From Umezawaea sp036375055 (GTDB taxonomy: Bacteria > Actinomycetota > Actinomycetes > Mycobacteriales > Pseudonocardiaceae), in the NCBI RefSeq assembly GCF_036375055.1, contig NZ_DASUSQ010000146.1, positions 31,732 through 95,731 of the forward strand: DNA of 64,000 bases, written 5' to 3'. Of this stretch, positions 1 through 8,495 are shown piece by piece; position 1 is the first letter of the stretch; each line of letters opens with the position of its first letter. The notes under the pieces are model-generated. The model was not told the DNA's origin. It was given only the letters and a program-made list of their open reading frames with translations, and searched no databases. A program made the position numbers and the translations under genes.

Positions 1-57
1 GCGCTGTCGTCGGTGTTCGTGGTGTCCAACAGCATGAGGCTGCGGACGTTCGAGTGA
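1..57 (+). CDS. C-terminal end of a heavy-metal P-type ATPase (partial)
   Basis: The window opens inside a reading frame whose last 18 residues (ALSSVFVVSNSMRLRTFE) end in TGA. The pattern ALSS-V-VV-NS-RLR is the usual end of CopA-type copper-exporting P1B ATPases, in the last transmembrane helix. The rest of the gene lies off the left edge, so metal specificity cannot be judged. It converges on the molybdenum hydroxylase operon, with a hairpin between them. Confidence 0.6.
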   Translation, partial: ALSSVFVVSNSMRLRTFE

Positions 58-93
58 GCGGCCCGACCACCCCCGCTCGGGTGGCCGGGCCGC
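58..93. terminator. Bidirectional hairpin between the P-type ATPase and the molybdenum hydroxylase operon
   Basis: Two 13-base arms (58-70 and 81-93) pair at 12 of 13 positions around a 10-base loop. The hairpin lies immediately after the TGA at 57 and five bases from the stop of the opposing gene. Its place between two convergent stops suggests a shared terminator. There is no clear U-tract, as is common in high-GC actinomycetes. Confidence 0.55.
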
Positions 94-97
94 GCGG

Positions 98-2296
98 CTA
101 CAGCATCTTGTCGATCGTGATGGGGAGGTCGCGGATCCGCCTGCCGGTGGCGTGGTGCACGGCGTTGGCGACGGCCGCGGCCACGCCCACGAGCCCGACC
201 TCGCCGATGCCCTTGACCCCGGTGGGGCTGAAGCGGTCCGGCCCGCCGACGAACGTGACGTCGATGTCGGGCACGTCGGCGTTGACGGGCACCAGGTAGT
301 CGCCGAAGGTCGCGTTCGCCACGCGGCCGGTGTCGGCGTCGAACACCGTGTCCTCGAACAGGGCCATGCCGATGCCCATCACGACGCCGCCGACGACCTG
401 GCTCCGCGCCGTCTTCGCGTTGAGGATGCGTCCTCCGTCCACGACGGACACCACGCGGGCGACGCGCAGCACGCCCAGGTCCTCGTCCACGTGCACCTCG
501 ACGAAGTGGGCGGCGAACGCCCCGGCCGCCGCCAGGCCCGACGTGCGCGCGGCCTCGGTGAACTCGACCTCGCCGTGCGCGGTCAGGACGTCCAGCCCGT
601 GGCGCGCCAGGACGTCGGCGTACTTCTCGCCCGTGCCGGGGTCCGCCAGCAGGTGCAGGCCCCCGTCGGCGGCGCCGACCTCGTCCGGACCCCTGCCGCG
701 CAGCGGGGACTCCCCGTCGTCGGCGACGAGGTCCAGGAAGGCCCGCACCAGGTTGTCCGCCGCCGCCTGGACAGCGCCGGACAGTGCGGCGGCCAGCCCC
801 GACCCGCCGGACTGCGGTGCGGGCGGCAGGTCGCTGTCGCCGATCTCGACGCGGACCTGGTCCACGCCGAGGCCGAGCAGTTCGGCGGTGAGCTGGGCGG
901 AGACGGTGTACGTGCCGGTGCCGACGTCCGTCGCGGCGCTGCGGAGCACGGCCGTCCCGGCGGTGGTGATCGACAGGGTGGCCTCGCAGGCCGCCGCGTA
1001 CCAGCCGAAGGTGACCCCGGCCATGCCGTACCCGACCAGCCGGTCGCCGTCGCGGGTGGAGCGCGGCTCGGGGTCGCGGTCGTACCAGCCGAAGCGCTCG
1101 GCGCCGACCCGGTAGCACTCCCGCAGCGCGTTGCTCGACCACGGCAGACCGGACCGCGGGTGCGCGTCGGCGTGGTTGCGCAGCCGCAGCTCGACCGGGT
1201 CGACGCGCAGCCGGTGGGCCAGCTCGTCGAGCGCGGACTCGACGGCGAAGTTGGCCTCGGCGTGGCCGGGGGCCCGGAGGAAACCGGGGTTCGGGATGTT
1301 CAGCCGCACCTGCCGGTCGTGCGTGGCCACGTTCGCGCAGTCGTAGGCGTGCGCCGTGCCCATGACGATCGCCGAGAAGTTCGCCTCCTCCGCGCCGAGC
1401 GCCGCGACGGAGTCGTGGTCGATCGCGAGCAGCCTCCCGTCGGCGGTCGCGCCGATCCGCAGCCGCTGCCGCGACTCCGCCCGGTGGCCCACCGAGGTGA
1501 ACATCTGCGGGCGGGTCAGCACCAGCTTCACCGGCCGGTCCACCACCCGCGCGGCCAGCGCCGCCAGGATCGTGTGGGCCCACGTGCGCAGGCCAGCGCC
1601 GAACCCGCCGCCCAGGTAGGGCACCAGCACGCGCACGTCCCGCTCGGCGAGGCCGAACACCCCGGCGAGCGTGCGGCGGGCCATCATCGGCCACTGGGTG
1701 GAGTCGTGGACGACGAGGCCGCCGTCCCGCCACTGGGCGACCGTGGCGAACAGGCCCAGCGGGTTGTTGGTCTCCGCGGCGGTGGTGAACGTCTCGTCGT
1801 GGACGACCTCGGCGGTGGCCAGCGCGCCCTCGGCGTCGCCGTGGTCGACCTCCACGCCCCAGGCGTTCCGCTCGACCGCGGCCGACGGGTTGTCCAGTCC
1901 CAGCACGGGTTCGACCCGCTCGTACTCGACCTCCACCAGTCGGGTCGCCTCAGCCGCCCGCTGCGGCGTCCCGGCGACGACGACCGCGATGTGCTGTCCG
2001 AAGTGGACGATCCGGTCGTCGGCCAGCGGGAAGCGCGGCGGCGGCCCGAGCGCCGTGGGGGGCGCGTCGGCCAGCTCGGGCGCGTTCTCGTGCGTGATCA
2101 CCGCGAGGACGCCCGGCGCGGCCAGCGCGGCGGAGGTGTCGATCCGGCTGATCCGGCCCGCGCCGACGGTCGAGCGCACCAGCGCGGCGTGCGCCTGACC
2201 GGGCAGCGACACGTCCGACGGGTACCGCGCGGCCCCGGTGACCTTGACCGGTCCGTCGACCCGGTCCAGGGGGAGCCCGACGAGTCCACCGCTCAC
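98..2296 (-). CDS. Xanthine dehydrogenase-family molybdopterin-binding subunit (large subunit)
   Basis: A 732-residue catalytic subunit of a three-subunit molybdenum hydroxylase of the xanthine dehydrogenase / aldehyde oxidoreductase (PaoC/YagR-like) group. It would bind the molybdopterin cofactor and hydroxylate a small heterocycle or aldehyde. An N-terminal aldehyde-oxidase a/b hammerhead is followed by Mo-binding segments: the glycine-rich YLGGGFGAG motif, and near the C-terminus GVKGIGEVG, whose Glu matches the family's catalytic base. The GTG at 2296 overlaps the TGA of the FAD subunit (GTGA), indicating translational coupling. No XdhC-type maturation gene is adjacent. The substrate cannot be told from sequence. 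Confidence 0.88.
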   Translation of the reverse strand: MSGGLVGLPLDRVDGPVKVTGAARYPSDVSLPGQAHAALVRSTVGAGRISRIDTSAALAAPGVLAVITHENAPELADAPPTALGPPPRFPLADDRIVHFGQHIAVVVAGTPQRAAEATRLVEVEYERVEPVLGLDNPSAAVERNAWGVEVDHGDAEGALATAEVVHDETFTTAAETNNPLGLFATVAQWRDGGLVVHDSTQWPMMARRTLAGVFGLAERDVRVLVPYLGGGFGAGLRTWAHTILAALAARVVDRPVKLVLTRPQMFTSVGHRAESRQRLRIGATADGRLLAIDHDSVAALGAEEANFSAIVMGTAHAYDCANVATHDRQVRLNIPNPGFLRAPGHAEANFAVESALDELAHRLRVDPVELRLRNHADAHPRSGLPWSSNALRECYRVGAERFGWYDRDPEPRSTRDGDRLVGYGMAGVTFGWYAAACEATLSITTAGTAVLRSAATDVGTGTYTVSAQLTAELLGLGVDQVRVEIGDSDLPPAPQSGGSGLAAALSGAVQAAADNLVRAFLDLVADDGESPLRGRGPDEVGAADGGLHLLADPGTGEKYADVLARHGLDVLTAHGEVEFTEAARTSGLAAAGAFAAHFVEVHVDEDLGVLRVARVVSVVDGGRILNAKTARSQVVGGVVMGIGMALFEDTVFDADTGRVANATFGDYLVPVNADVPDIDVTFVGGPDRFSPTGVKGIGEVGLVGVAAAVANAVHHATGRRIRDLPITIDKML

Positions 2297-3285
2297 GACC
2301 GCACCCCCGAGACCGTCGACAGGACCCGCACCACCGTGCGCTTGGCCAGCTCGACCTTGAACTCGGTGCCCGGAACCGTGAACGGGTCGTGGATCGCGGC
2401 CTCCGCGGCCGCCCGGAACGTCTCGACGCTCGCGGGGGCGCCGACCAGCACCGCCTCCGCCTCCACGGCCCGCCAGGGGACGGTGCCCACACCGCCCAGC
2501 GCGACCCTGGCCCGCTCGACCGTGCCGTCCACGACCAGCAGGGCCGCGGCGGCGGAGGTGAGCGCGAACTCGTAGGACGCGCGGTCGCGCACCTTCAGGT
2601 AGCCCGACGCCGTGCCCGCGGGCAGCAGCGGCAGGTCCACGTGCGTGACGACCTCGCCGTGCGCCAGCACGTTCTCGACGTCCGGCCGGTCGCCCGGCAG
2701 CACGTAGAACCGGGTGAGCGGCACGACCCGCCGTCCGTCGACGCCCTGGACGTGCACCTGGGCGTCGAGGGCCGTCAGCGGCACGCACAGGTCCGACGCG
2801 TGCAGCGCGACGCAGTTCGCGCTCGCGCCGAGGATGGCGTGCATCCGCGCCGCGCCGGTCACCGCCGCGCACCCCGACCCCGGCGCGCGCTTGTTGCACG
2901 CGGGCACGTCCGGGTCGCGGAAGTAGCGGCACCGGGTGCGCTGGAGCAGGTTCCCGCCGATCGTGGCCATGTTCCGCAGCTGGGTGGAGGCCCCGGCCAG
3001 CAGCGCCTCCCGGACGAACGGCAGCCGGGCCGCCAGCACGGGGTCGGCGGCCAGTTCCTCCATCGCGGTCAGCGCGCCGACCCGCAGCCGGTCGCCGTCG
3101 AGGGTCGTCCCGCGCAGCGGCAGCCTGCCGATGTCGACCAGGCGCGACGGGTGCACGACCCGGTCCTTCAGCACGAGGTCGAGCTGCGTCGTCCCGCCCG
3201 CGAGGTAGGCGGCACCGGGGTCACCGCTCACCAGGGCGACCGCGCTGTCGAGGTCGTCCGCGCGGACGTACTCGAACCCGCTCAC
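2293..3285 (-). CDS. FAD-binding subunit of xanthine dehydrogenase family protein
   Basis: A 330-residue medium subunit that would pass electrons from the 2Fe-2S subunit to an acceptor through FAD. It has the FAD-binding YLAGGTTQLDLVLK motif near residues 28-40 and TIGGNLLQRTRC near 108-119. Cysteines at about C119, C130, C139, C158 and C167 form a cluster like the extra [4Fe-4S] site of PaoB/YagS, which simpler xanthine dehydrogenases lack. The ATG overlaps the stop of the 2Fe-2S gene by four bases. Gene order (2Fe-2S, FAD, Mo) matches paoABC/yagTSR. Confidence 0.88.
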   Translation of the reverse strand: MSGFEYVRADDLDSAVALVSGDPGAAYLAGGTTQLDLVLKDRVVHPSRLVDIGRLPLRGTTLDGDRLRVGALTAMEELAADPVLAARLPFVREALLAGASTQLRNMATIGGNLLQRTRCRYFRDPDVPACNKRAPGSGCAAVTGAARMHAILGASANCVALHASDLCVPLTALDAQVHVQGVDGRRVVPLTRFYVLPGDRPDVENVLAHGEVVTHVDLPLLPAGTASGYLKVRDRASYEFALTSAAAALLVVDGTVERARVALGGVGTVPWRAVEAEAVLVGAPASVETFRAAAEAAIHDPFTVPGTEFKVELAKRTVVRVLSTVSGVRS

Positions 3286-3758
3286 CGCCGCTCACCGTCC
3301 ACCCGCGCGACCTCGCGGATCGCCGCGACGATGTTCGGGTACGCCCCGCACCGGCACAGGTTGCCGCTCATGAACTCGCGGACCTCCTCGTCCGACCCGG
3401 CGCGGCCCTCGTCGAGCAGCGCGACCGCGGACATGATCTGACCGGACGTGCAGAACCCGCACTGGAAGGCGTCGTGGCGCACGAACGCCTCCTGGACGGG
3501 GTGCCTGCGCCCCCGCGCGCCGAGGCCCTCGACGGTCGTCACCTCCCGGCCGTCGCACTGCGCCGCCAGCACCAGGCACGACACCACGCGCTTGCCGTCG
3601 AGCAGGACGGTGCACGCGCCGCACGCGCCCTGGTCGCACCCCTTCTTCGTACCGGTCAGGTCCAGGTGGTCGCGCACCGCGTCGAGCAGGGTCACCCGGT
3701 TGTCCAGCTCCAACTCCGCCACCCGTCCGTTGATGGCGAGCCTCACGGTGACGTCCAT
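3282..3758 (-). CDS. (2Fe-2S)-binding subunit of xanthine dehydrogenase family protein
   Basis: A 158-residue small subunit and first gene of the operon. A plant-type [2Fe-2S] site (C41-x4-C46-x2-C49-x11-C61) is followed by the all-helical second cluster domain with CGFC at about 100-103 and CRC at about 135-137. The chosen ATG has a good Shine-Dalgarno (GGAGGAA) seven bases upstream. There is no Tat signal, so the complex is probably cytoplasmic, unlike E. coli PaoA. An AraC-family gene is transcribed divergently from a 129-bp spacer and is the obvious candidate regulator. Confidence 0.9.
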   Translation of the reverse strand: MDVTVRLAINGRVAELELDNRVTLLDAVRDHLDLTGTKKGCDQGACGACTVLLDGKRVVSCLVLAAQCDGREVTTVEGLGARGRRHPVQEAFVRHDAFQCGFCTSGQIMSAVALLDEGRAGSDEEVREFMSGNLCRCGAYPNIVAAIREVARVDGERR

Positions 3759-3887
3759 GGGTAGTTCTTCCTCCGCTGCCTGGGAATCGGTACCCACGAT
3801 TCGATCATCGCGGGGCGCGGGGCGTGTAGACCAGCGCTGCCAATCCCTTGCACGATCCTGCCGGCGCCGCGAGTACCGTGCCCGGTT

Positions 3888-4790
3888 GTGGAACCGCTCC
3901 CCGAACTGCGCAGGCTGATCGAACGCCACGTCGACCACCCCGAGCGGTTGGCGGCACTGCCCGACGTGACGCTGATGGCGTCCTCCACGCCGACCGACCC
4001 GCTGGGGGTGATCTGCGAGACCGCGCTCGCCGTGGTCGTGCAGGGGTCCAAGCGCACGGTGCTGGCCGACACGGTGTTCGACTACGGCGCGGGGCAGTAC
4101 CTCGTGGTGCCGGTCGAACTGCCGCTCACGGCCCACATCGTCCACGCCACGCCCGACGAACCGTTCCTCGCGTTCGGCCTGTCGCTGCGTCCGGCCGCCG
4201 TCGCCGAACTGCTGCTGGCTCAGCCCGCCGACCGCGCCAGGGGACGGGGAACAGCGCGCATCACCCTGACCGACGCGCCCACCGACCTGCTGGACCCGAT
4301 CGTGCGCCTGCTCCGGCTGGTCGACCGCCCTGCCGACATCCCGGTGCTGGGCGGGGCGATCCAGCGGGAGATCCTGTGGCGGCTGCTCAACGGTGAGCAG
4401 GCCGAGATGGTGCGCCAGATCGGCCTCACCGACAGCCGCCTCGCCCAGATCGCCAAGGCGGCCAAGTGGATCCGCGCGCACTACGCCGACCAGCTCCGGG
4501 TCGAGGACCTGGCCAGGACGGCGGCGATGAGCGTGACCTCGTTCCACCGCCACTTCCGCGCCATCACCACGATGAGCCCGATCCAGTACCAGAAGCGGAT
4601 CAGGCTCCAGGAGGCGCGCGCCCGCCTGGTCGCCGAACCGGACGACGTCGCGGCCGTGGGCCACGCCGTCGGCTACGACAGCGCGTCGCAGTTCAGCCGC
4701 GAGTACCGGCGCTTCTTCGGCGAGCCACCGGGCCGCGACGCGGCACGCCTGCACCGCGCACGGGCCACGTCCGAGTCCTGGCGGATCTGA
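3888..4790 (+). CDS. AraC family transcriptional regulator
   Basis: A 300-residue regulator. An AraC-type N-terminal cupin-like sensing domain (about 15-165) is followed by a C-terminal double helix-turn-helix (about 195-290), including the second-HTH signature GHAVGYDSASQFSREYRRFFG. The GTG start at 3888 is the first in frame after the spacer. It is divergent from the molybdenum hydroxylase operon, so it probably senses that enzyme's substrate and activates it. The family resembles the AraC_N (DUF/cupin) regulators often next to oxidoreductases. No operator could be assigned confidently in the 129-bp spacer. Confidence 0.85.
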   Translation: MEPLPELRRLIERHVDHPERLAALPDVTLMASSTPTDPLGVICETALAVVVQGSKRTVLADTVFDYGAGQYLVVPVELPLTAHIVHATPDEPFLAFGLSLRPAAVAELLLAQPADRARGRGTARITLTDAPTDLLDPIVRLLRLVDRPADIPVLGGAIQREILWRLLNGEQAEMVRQIGLTDSRLAQIAKAAKWIRAHYADQLRVEDLARTAAMSVTSFHRHFRAITTMSPIQYQKRIRLQEARARLVAEPDDVAAVGHAVGYDSASQFSREYRRFFGEPPGRDAARLHRARATSESWRI

Positions 4791-4962
4791 CGCCCGCCCG
4801 TGGTGGCCGGTTCCCCCTGGCGCGGGCCGTCGCGGCGCGGGTGACGGCCGAGGACGCCCCGGCGGGCAGCGTGACCGCGACCTTCCACGGGTTCGCGGTG
4901 CCGGTGACCGTCAAAGCCCCTTGGAAGCCGTCCCGCGCGGACTGCCCGCCCTGGTCGACCGT
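4791..4962. other. Gene-poor spacer with a possible coding remnant
   Basis: No intact gene is visible. From about 4841 on the plus strand a short stretch reads VTAEDAPAGSVTATFHGF and continues PVTVKAPW, which looks like real beta-rich protein sequence rather than random translation. It has no upstream body and runs into the pentanucleotide repeat. I treat it as a possible remnant of unknown origin. The whole 4.8-5.8 kb interval looks decayed. Confidence 0.3.
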
Positions 4963-5042
4963 GGTGCGGCCCGGCCCGGCCCGGCCCGGCTCGGCCCGGT
5001 GCGGTCCGGTGCGGTGCGGTCCGGTGCGGTGCGGTGCGGTTC
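4963..5042. repeat. Pentanucleotide tandem repeat, GGNNC x16
   Basis: Sixteen consecutive five-base units follow the pattern GG-NN-C (GGCCC, GGTGC, GGTCC, GGCTC, GGTTC). The left half is mostly GGCCC and the right half mostly GGTGC. The array covers 80 bp just before a degraded MFS gene. It creates spurious low-complexity reading frames on both strands that should not be annotated as genes. The unit length means indels would shift any frame read through it. Confidence 0.85.
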
Positions 5043-5045
5043 GGG

Positions 5046-5790
5046 TTGGCGCGAGTGCCGACGTGCCGCCGGTGCGCCCACCACGATTCCACGCACGCGC
5101 AGCTACCGCGCCCTGTTCCGCACCAGGGAGTTCACCCCGTTCCTGCTGTCCCTCACCGCTTTCGCCGCCGCCCAGACGATCGGCGGCCTGGCACTCGGCA
5201 CGCTGGTCTGCCGAGCCACCGGTTCCCCGCTCCTCTCCGCGATCAGCATGTTCGGCCCGCAGCCGGCGCCACTGCTCGGAGGCGCGTTCCTGCTCCCGGG
5301 TGCCGACCGCCTACCGCCGCGCGCGGTCCTGTCCCCCCTGGCCGTCGCCTTCGCCGCCACCACGGCGGTGTCTGCCCTACCGGGCCTGGTGGCGTCACTG
5401 GGTGGAGGCGTGCGCGGAGGCCTGCCCGACGAGATCCTCACCAGGGACGGCTACGTCCTGGGCCGCTCGGTCTGCACCATGCTCTGGGGCCTGGTGCAGG
5501 TCACCGGCTTCGCCACGGGCGGCGCACCGCTCACCCTCCTGTCCCCACGATCCTGCCTGCTCCTCGCGGCAGCGCTCTACCTGACCTCGGCGGTCACCAC
5601 CCGCCTGACCCTCACCGCCCGCCCACCCCGCTCCTCCGGCCGCCCGTCCCTGTCGGCGACCTGGCACACCAACTCCCCGCTGCGGTCCTCACGTCCCCGC
5701 CGCCTCGCCTACCCGGGTCCGTGGGTCCCCAACGGCCTGATCATCGCAAGCCCTGGTCCTGGCAGCGCTGAGCGGACGTGCGGTCGCTGA
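5046..5790 (+). pseudogene. MFS transporter remnant
   Basis: From about 5098 the plus strand reads SYRALFRTREFTPFLLSL, then an AQTIGGLALGTLV helix and ATGSPLLSAISMFGPQ, which match the first helices of actinobacterial drug-efflux-type MFS transporters. Later pieces (DGYVLGRSV and a second helical segment) follow, but the spacing suggests an internal deletion. The frame ends at 5790 after only about 230 recognisable residues, while the family is about 400. No ATG, GTG or TTG with a ribosome site precedes the homologous part. It is probably a dead gene. Confidence 0.65.
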
Positions 5791-5946
5791 CGCACGACCG
5801 CGAACGTCGACGCGCCGGGGGGTCGCTGACGAGGTCGCCCCCCGCGACTCGCGCACGGCCACGATCCACCCCGCTGGTCGCACCCCGGTGCCAGGGGATC
5901 GGCTGTGGACGGTGGTGCCCGAGGCAGCCGTTGGAAAATCCGACGA

Positions 5947-5991
5947 CAACCTTGTCCATCCCCGCCAGGATGGCCGGTATGGACAAGGTTG
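5947..5991. promoter_or_regulatory. 13-bp inverted repeat spanning the phosphotransferase start codon
   Basis: CAACCTTGTCCAT (5947-5959) and its exact complement (5979-5991) are separated by 19 bases. An alternative inner stem, CCATCC/GGATGG, lies at 5956-5973. The right arm contains the ATG at 5979. It could be a repressor site, or an RNA hairpin hiding the start of translation. Confidence 0.6.
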
Positions 5992-6725
5992 ACGTCGTCG
6001 TCGCCCACAGCCAGCGCGCGACGCTGCGCGTCGGCGACGTGTTCCTGAAGGTCGACAGCGACCCGGCGCACGCCGACATCGAGGTCCGGGCGATGGCCAT
6101 GGTCCCGGTACCGACCCCGCCGGTCCTCTGGTGCGAGCCGCCCGTGCTCGCCATCGCCGCCGTGCCCGGCACAGCGCTAGGCGTCCTCGGCGAACCGTCG
6201 ACCGCGTCACCGGCGGCGTGGGCCGCGGCGGGTGCCGCCATCAGGAAGCTCCACGACGCGCCGTTGCCACCGTGGCCGGGCCGCAGGCTGGACGACGTGG
6301 CGGCGGAACTCGACAGCGAGTGCGCGTGGCTGCTGGCCAACGCCGTCCTGCCCGCCGAGGTGATCCACCGCAACCGCGAGATGGCCCAAGCCGCCCTCCG
6401 CCCGTGGAAACCGGTGTTCATCCACGGCGACCTGCAAATCACCCACGTGTTCGTGGACGGCGACGAGGTCACCGGCGTCATCGACTGGTCCGAAGCCGCC
6501 CCCGGCGACGCCATGTCCGACCTCGCCACCCTGACGCTCGGGCACGAGGAACGCCTGGACGACCTGCTGGCAGGCTACGGCGACGACGCGGACCGAGACG
6601 TGATCCGCGCCTGGTGGTCACTGCGCAGCCTGATGGGGTCGCGCTGGCTGATCGAGCACGGTTTCGACCCGGACGCGCCGGGATGTGAGTTCGACGTGCT
6701 CAGGTCCCGGATGCGGGAACCCTAG
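5979..6725 (+). CDS. Aminoglycoside phosphotransferase (APH)-family protein
   Basis: A protein of about 248 residues with the APH/choline-kinase fold. It has the Brenner-type loop FIHGDLQITHVFVDG at about residues 147-161 (His-Gly-Asp catalytic motif) and VIDWSEA just after (metal-binding Asp). The N-lobe contains RVGDVFLKVD. Such short APH-like proteins are common in actinomycetes and most have no proven substrate, so antibiotic resistance should not be assumed. ATG 5970 is an alternative start nine bases upstream. The chosen ATG sits in the right arm of a perfect dyad. Confidence 0.75.
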   Translation: MDKVDVVVAHSQRATLRVGDVFLKVDSDPAHADIEVRAMAMVPVPTPPVLWCEPPVLAIAAVPGTALGVLGEPSTASPAAWAAAGAAIRKLHDAPLPPWPGRRLDDVAAELDSECAWLLANAVLPAEVIHRNREMAQAALRPWKPVFIHGDLQITHVFVDGDEVTGVIDWSEAAPGDAMSDLATLTLGHEERLDDLLAGYGDDADRDVIRAWWSLRSLMGSRWLIEHGFDPDAPGCEFDVLRSRMREP

Positions 6726-6867
6726 GTCGTTCGTGGGGGCAGGACCACGGTGACGGCCCGGTTCTGCCCGATCGCGGAGCTGACCCCTGCCCGAAGCATC
6801 GTCGTGGTCACAGGGTCCCAGACGGGCGACTGGCGCTGGGGCCTGTCCTCACAGTGGGTGTGGCCGA

Positions 6868-7382
6868 TCTGCTTTGACCTTGGGTTCGTCCGCAGGCACG
6901 GGTCGACCGACGAGCAGCGGCAGACGATCGAGCCGCTGCCGCCCGTCTCGGGCGCGCAAGGCCGTCCGCGGGCGGACGACCGTCGGGTGATCAACGGGAC
7001 GCTGTTCAAGGCCACGACAGGTGTCGCCTGGCGGGACCTGCCGCAACACCACAGGCCGGGAAGACGGTCTGTGCCCCGCGTCCGGCGCTGGTCCCGTAAC
7101 GGCACCCTCACCACGCTGGCCGGGGAGGTGCGGGTGATCACCGAGGCGATCGGCGAACTCGACCGCGAGGTGTCGGTGGATGCCGGCATCGTGCGGGCAC
7201 ACCAGCACACCAGCACGCCGCCGACGCCCGCCGCACCGGCACCACCGCGTCCCCCACCGGGGGCGGCCGGATCGTGCGTGGTGGACCAGGCGCGGCTCAT
7301 GGGTCGGCTGCCGAAGTCGCGGACCGGTGAACCGGCTACACCGAGGAGCTTGATCTCGGGATCCGCGGCGTCGGTCGCCCGA
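6868..7382 (+). pseudogene. IS5-family transposase remnant (N-terminal half)
   Basis: The plus-strand frame contains transposase-like pieces: STDEQRQTIEPLPPVSG, then RRVINGTLFKATTGVAWRDLP, the tyrosine/arginine region before the DDE core, and VSVDAGIVRAHQH around the first catalytic Asp. This is the N-terminal half of an IS5/IS427-type transposase. After HQH the similarity is lost by frameshift and deletion. A further scrap, IRGVGRPMTRP, appears in another frame near 7360. No terminal inverted repeats were found. The element is dead. Confidence 0.6.
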
Positions 7383-7499
7383 TGACGAGACCGTGCCCCC
7401 AAGCACGAGCGCGCCTCGATCGCAGAGGGTCTTGCCAACGGCGGTGTCCGAGCTTGCTCAGCCGGCACCCGTCAACGCAGGCACCAGCGTGGTTACGGC

Positions 7500-7690
7500 A
7501 CAGCTCTGCTCGACCACCTCGCGATGCACGCCCAGACCGGACCCGTGCTCGACACCACGACGAGCGATCAACGGTGTGATGCCCTTGTCATGCGGCAACC
7601 GCACCGAGGGAGCCTTGTCGATCAGCGACATCAGCGGGAAGGCCGTGCCTGTCGGCGATCAGGTGGTGTGTCGCGCTGCACAGGTGGTGA
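7500..7690 (-). pseudogene. IS5-like transposase remnant (C-terminal half), opposite strand
   Basis: On the minus strand, HHLIADRHGLP (about 7639-7670), after a frame change, is followed by DKGITPLIARRGVEHGSGLG and HREVVEQ (about 7507-7592). These match the segment between the second catalytic Asp and the YREK-like region of IS5-group DDE transposases. Stops and frameshifts break it. Its strand is opposite to the remnant at 6868-7382, so at least two old insertions or a rearrangement are implied. The stretch 7690-7889 holds nothing recognisable. Confidence 0.5.
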
Positions 7691-7889
7691 CCAGCGCTGT
7701 CGATTGGCCAGGAGCGCTGCGAGGTGCGGCTCCTCGGCCACCGCTGGCACCTTCCGACGCAGATGCCGCCGAAGCACCCGATCGTGGACGTCCTGGGGTC
7801 GAGGAAGGTGCGGCCGTCTCGCGCTGGTCCTGTCGGTGGTGCGAAGGCCTCCCGAACAGGCGTGGACGTCCTGCCGGCGCGAAGAGCGG

Positions 7890-8495
7890 CTACGCCAGGC
7901 CGCTCGACGTGAGGGTGCGGCGTACGGCGGGATCGTCGGGGCGCAGGCCGTAGCGGTGTTCGTAGACCGCCTCCACCAGCGCGCGGAGGTCTTGGCCTGT
8001 GATTGGTTCGGTCGGTGAGGTGGTCAGGTCCGCCGCCATCAGTCGTAGTGCGTGTGGTTCCTCGTCCCCGTGTGGTGGGAGGTAGGACGTCACCGGCAGG
8101 AGGAGGGCACCGTTCTTCTCGTAGAACGAGATGCGTTTGATGCGTACCTCCACCTCGGCCTCGGGTACGTCGGGTTCTGATGGGTCCTCCACGTCGTGGA
8201 CCATCCTGGTGAAGCCTGCCTCGGCCATGGTCGCGGTCAGGTGTGACCACAGCAGCGAGCCGACGCCGCGGCCCCTGCTGGCCGCCACGAAGAACCGCAG
8301 GAAGACCCAGCCCGTGGACGCCAGCGGCCGTAGGACGGCGAAGCCGAGGGGGGTGTCGTCGACCAGCACGAACGCCTGGTCGGTCAGGAGCGAGTCGAAC
8401 GGGGCCCGCAGGTGCGGTGGGAATCCGTCCTCGTAGATCGCCCGCACGACCTCCAGGTCGCCTGGCTCCAACGACTCCGAGGTCACGAGTTCCAC
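7890..8495 (-). CDS. GNAT family N-acetyltransferase
   Basis: A 201-residue acetyltransferase with the acetyl-CoA-binding core FFVAASRGRGVGSLLW (motif A, R-x-x-G-x-G) at about 85-100 and FYEKNGALLLP after it. GTG 8495 has GGGAGG upstream. GTG 8486, overlapping the stop of the amidohydrolase gene, is an equally possible start. It is the last gene of the five-gene overlapping operon, so it may modify an amine or amino acid in that pathway. The substrate is unknown. It borders the IS remnants. Confidence 0.75.
   Translation of the reverse strand: MELVTSESLEPGDLEVVRAIYEDGFPPHLRAPFDSLLTDQAFVLVDDTPLGFAVLRPLASTGWVFLRFFVAASRGRGVGSLLWSHLTATMAEAGFTRMVHDVEDPSEPDVPEAEVEVRIKRISFYEKNGALLLPVTSYLPPHGDEEPHALRLMAADLTTSPTEPITGQDLRALVEAVYEHRYGLRPDDPAVRRTLTSSGLA

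Noticed and set aside
152..2575. Very long plus-strand frame opposite the molybdenum hydroxylase genes
   Set aside because: Long antisense frames are normal in high-GC DNA; composition is Arg/Gly/Val-rich and no domain is visible.
98..2932. A 944-residue minus-strand frame covering the molybdenum subunit and extending into the FAD gene
   Set aside because: Only the part after the GTG at 2296 resembles the family; the N-terminal 200 residues are Arg/Gly-rich out-of-frame translation of the FAD gene.
4673..5096. Minus-strand frames encoding Pro/Arg/His repeats such as RTAPHRTAP across the pentanucleotide array
   Set aside because: They are direct translations of the GGNNC repeat, have no ribosome site and no homology-like segments.
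5979..6725. Calling the APH-like gene an aminoglycoside resistance determinant
   Set aside because: It is a short, divergent member of a broad kinase superfamily; fold alone does not support resistance.
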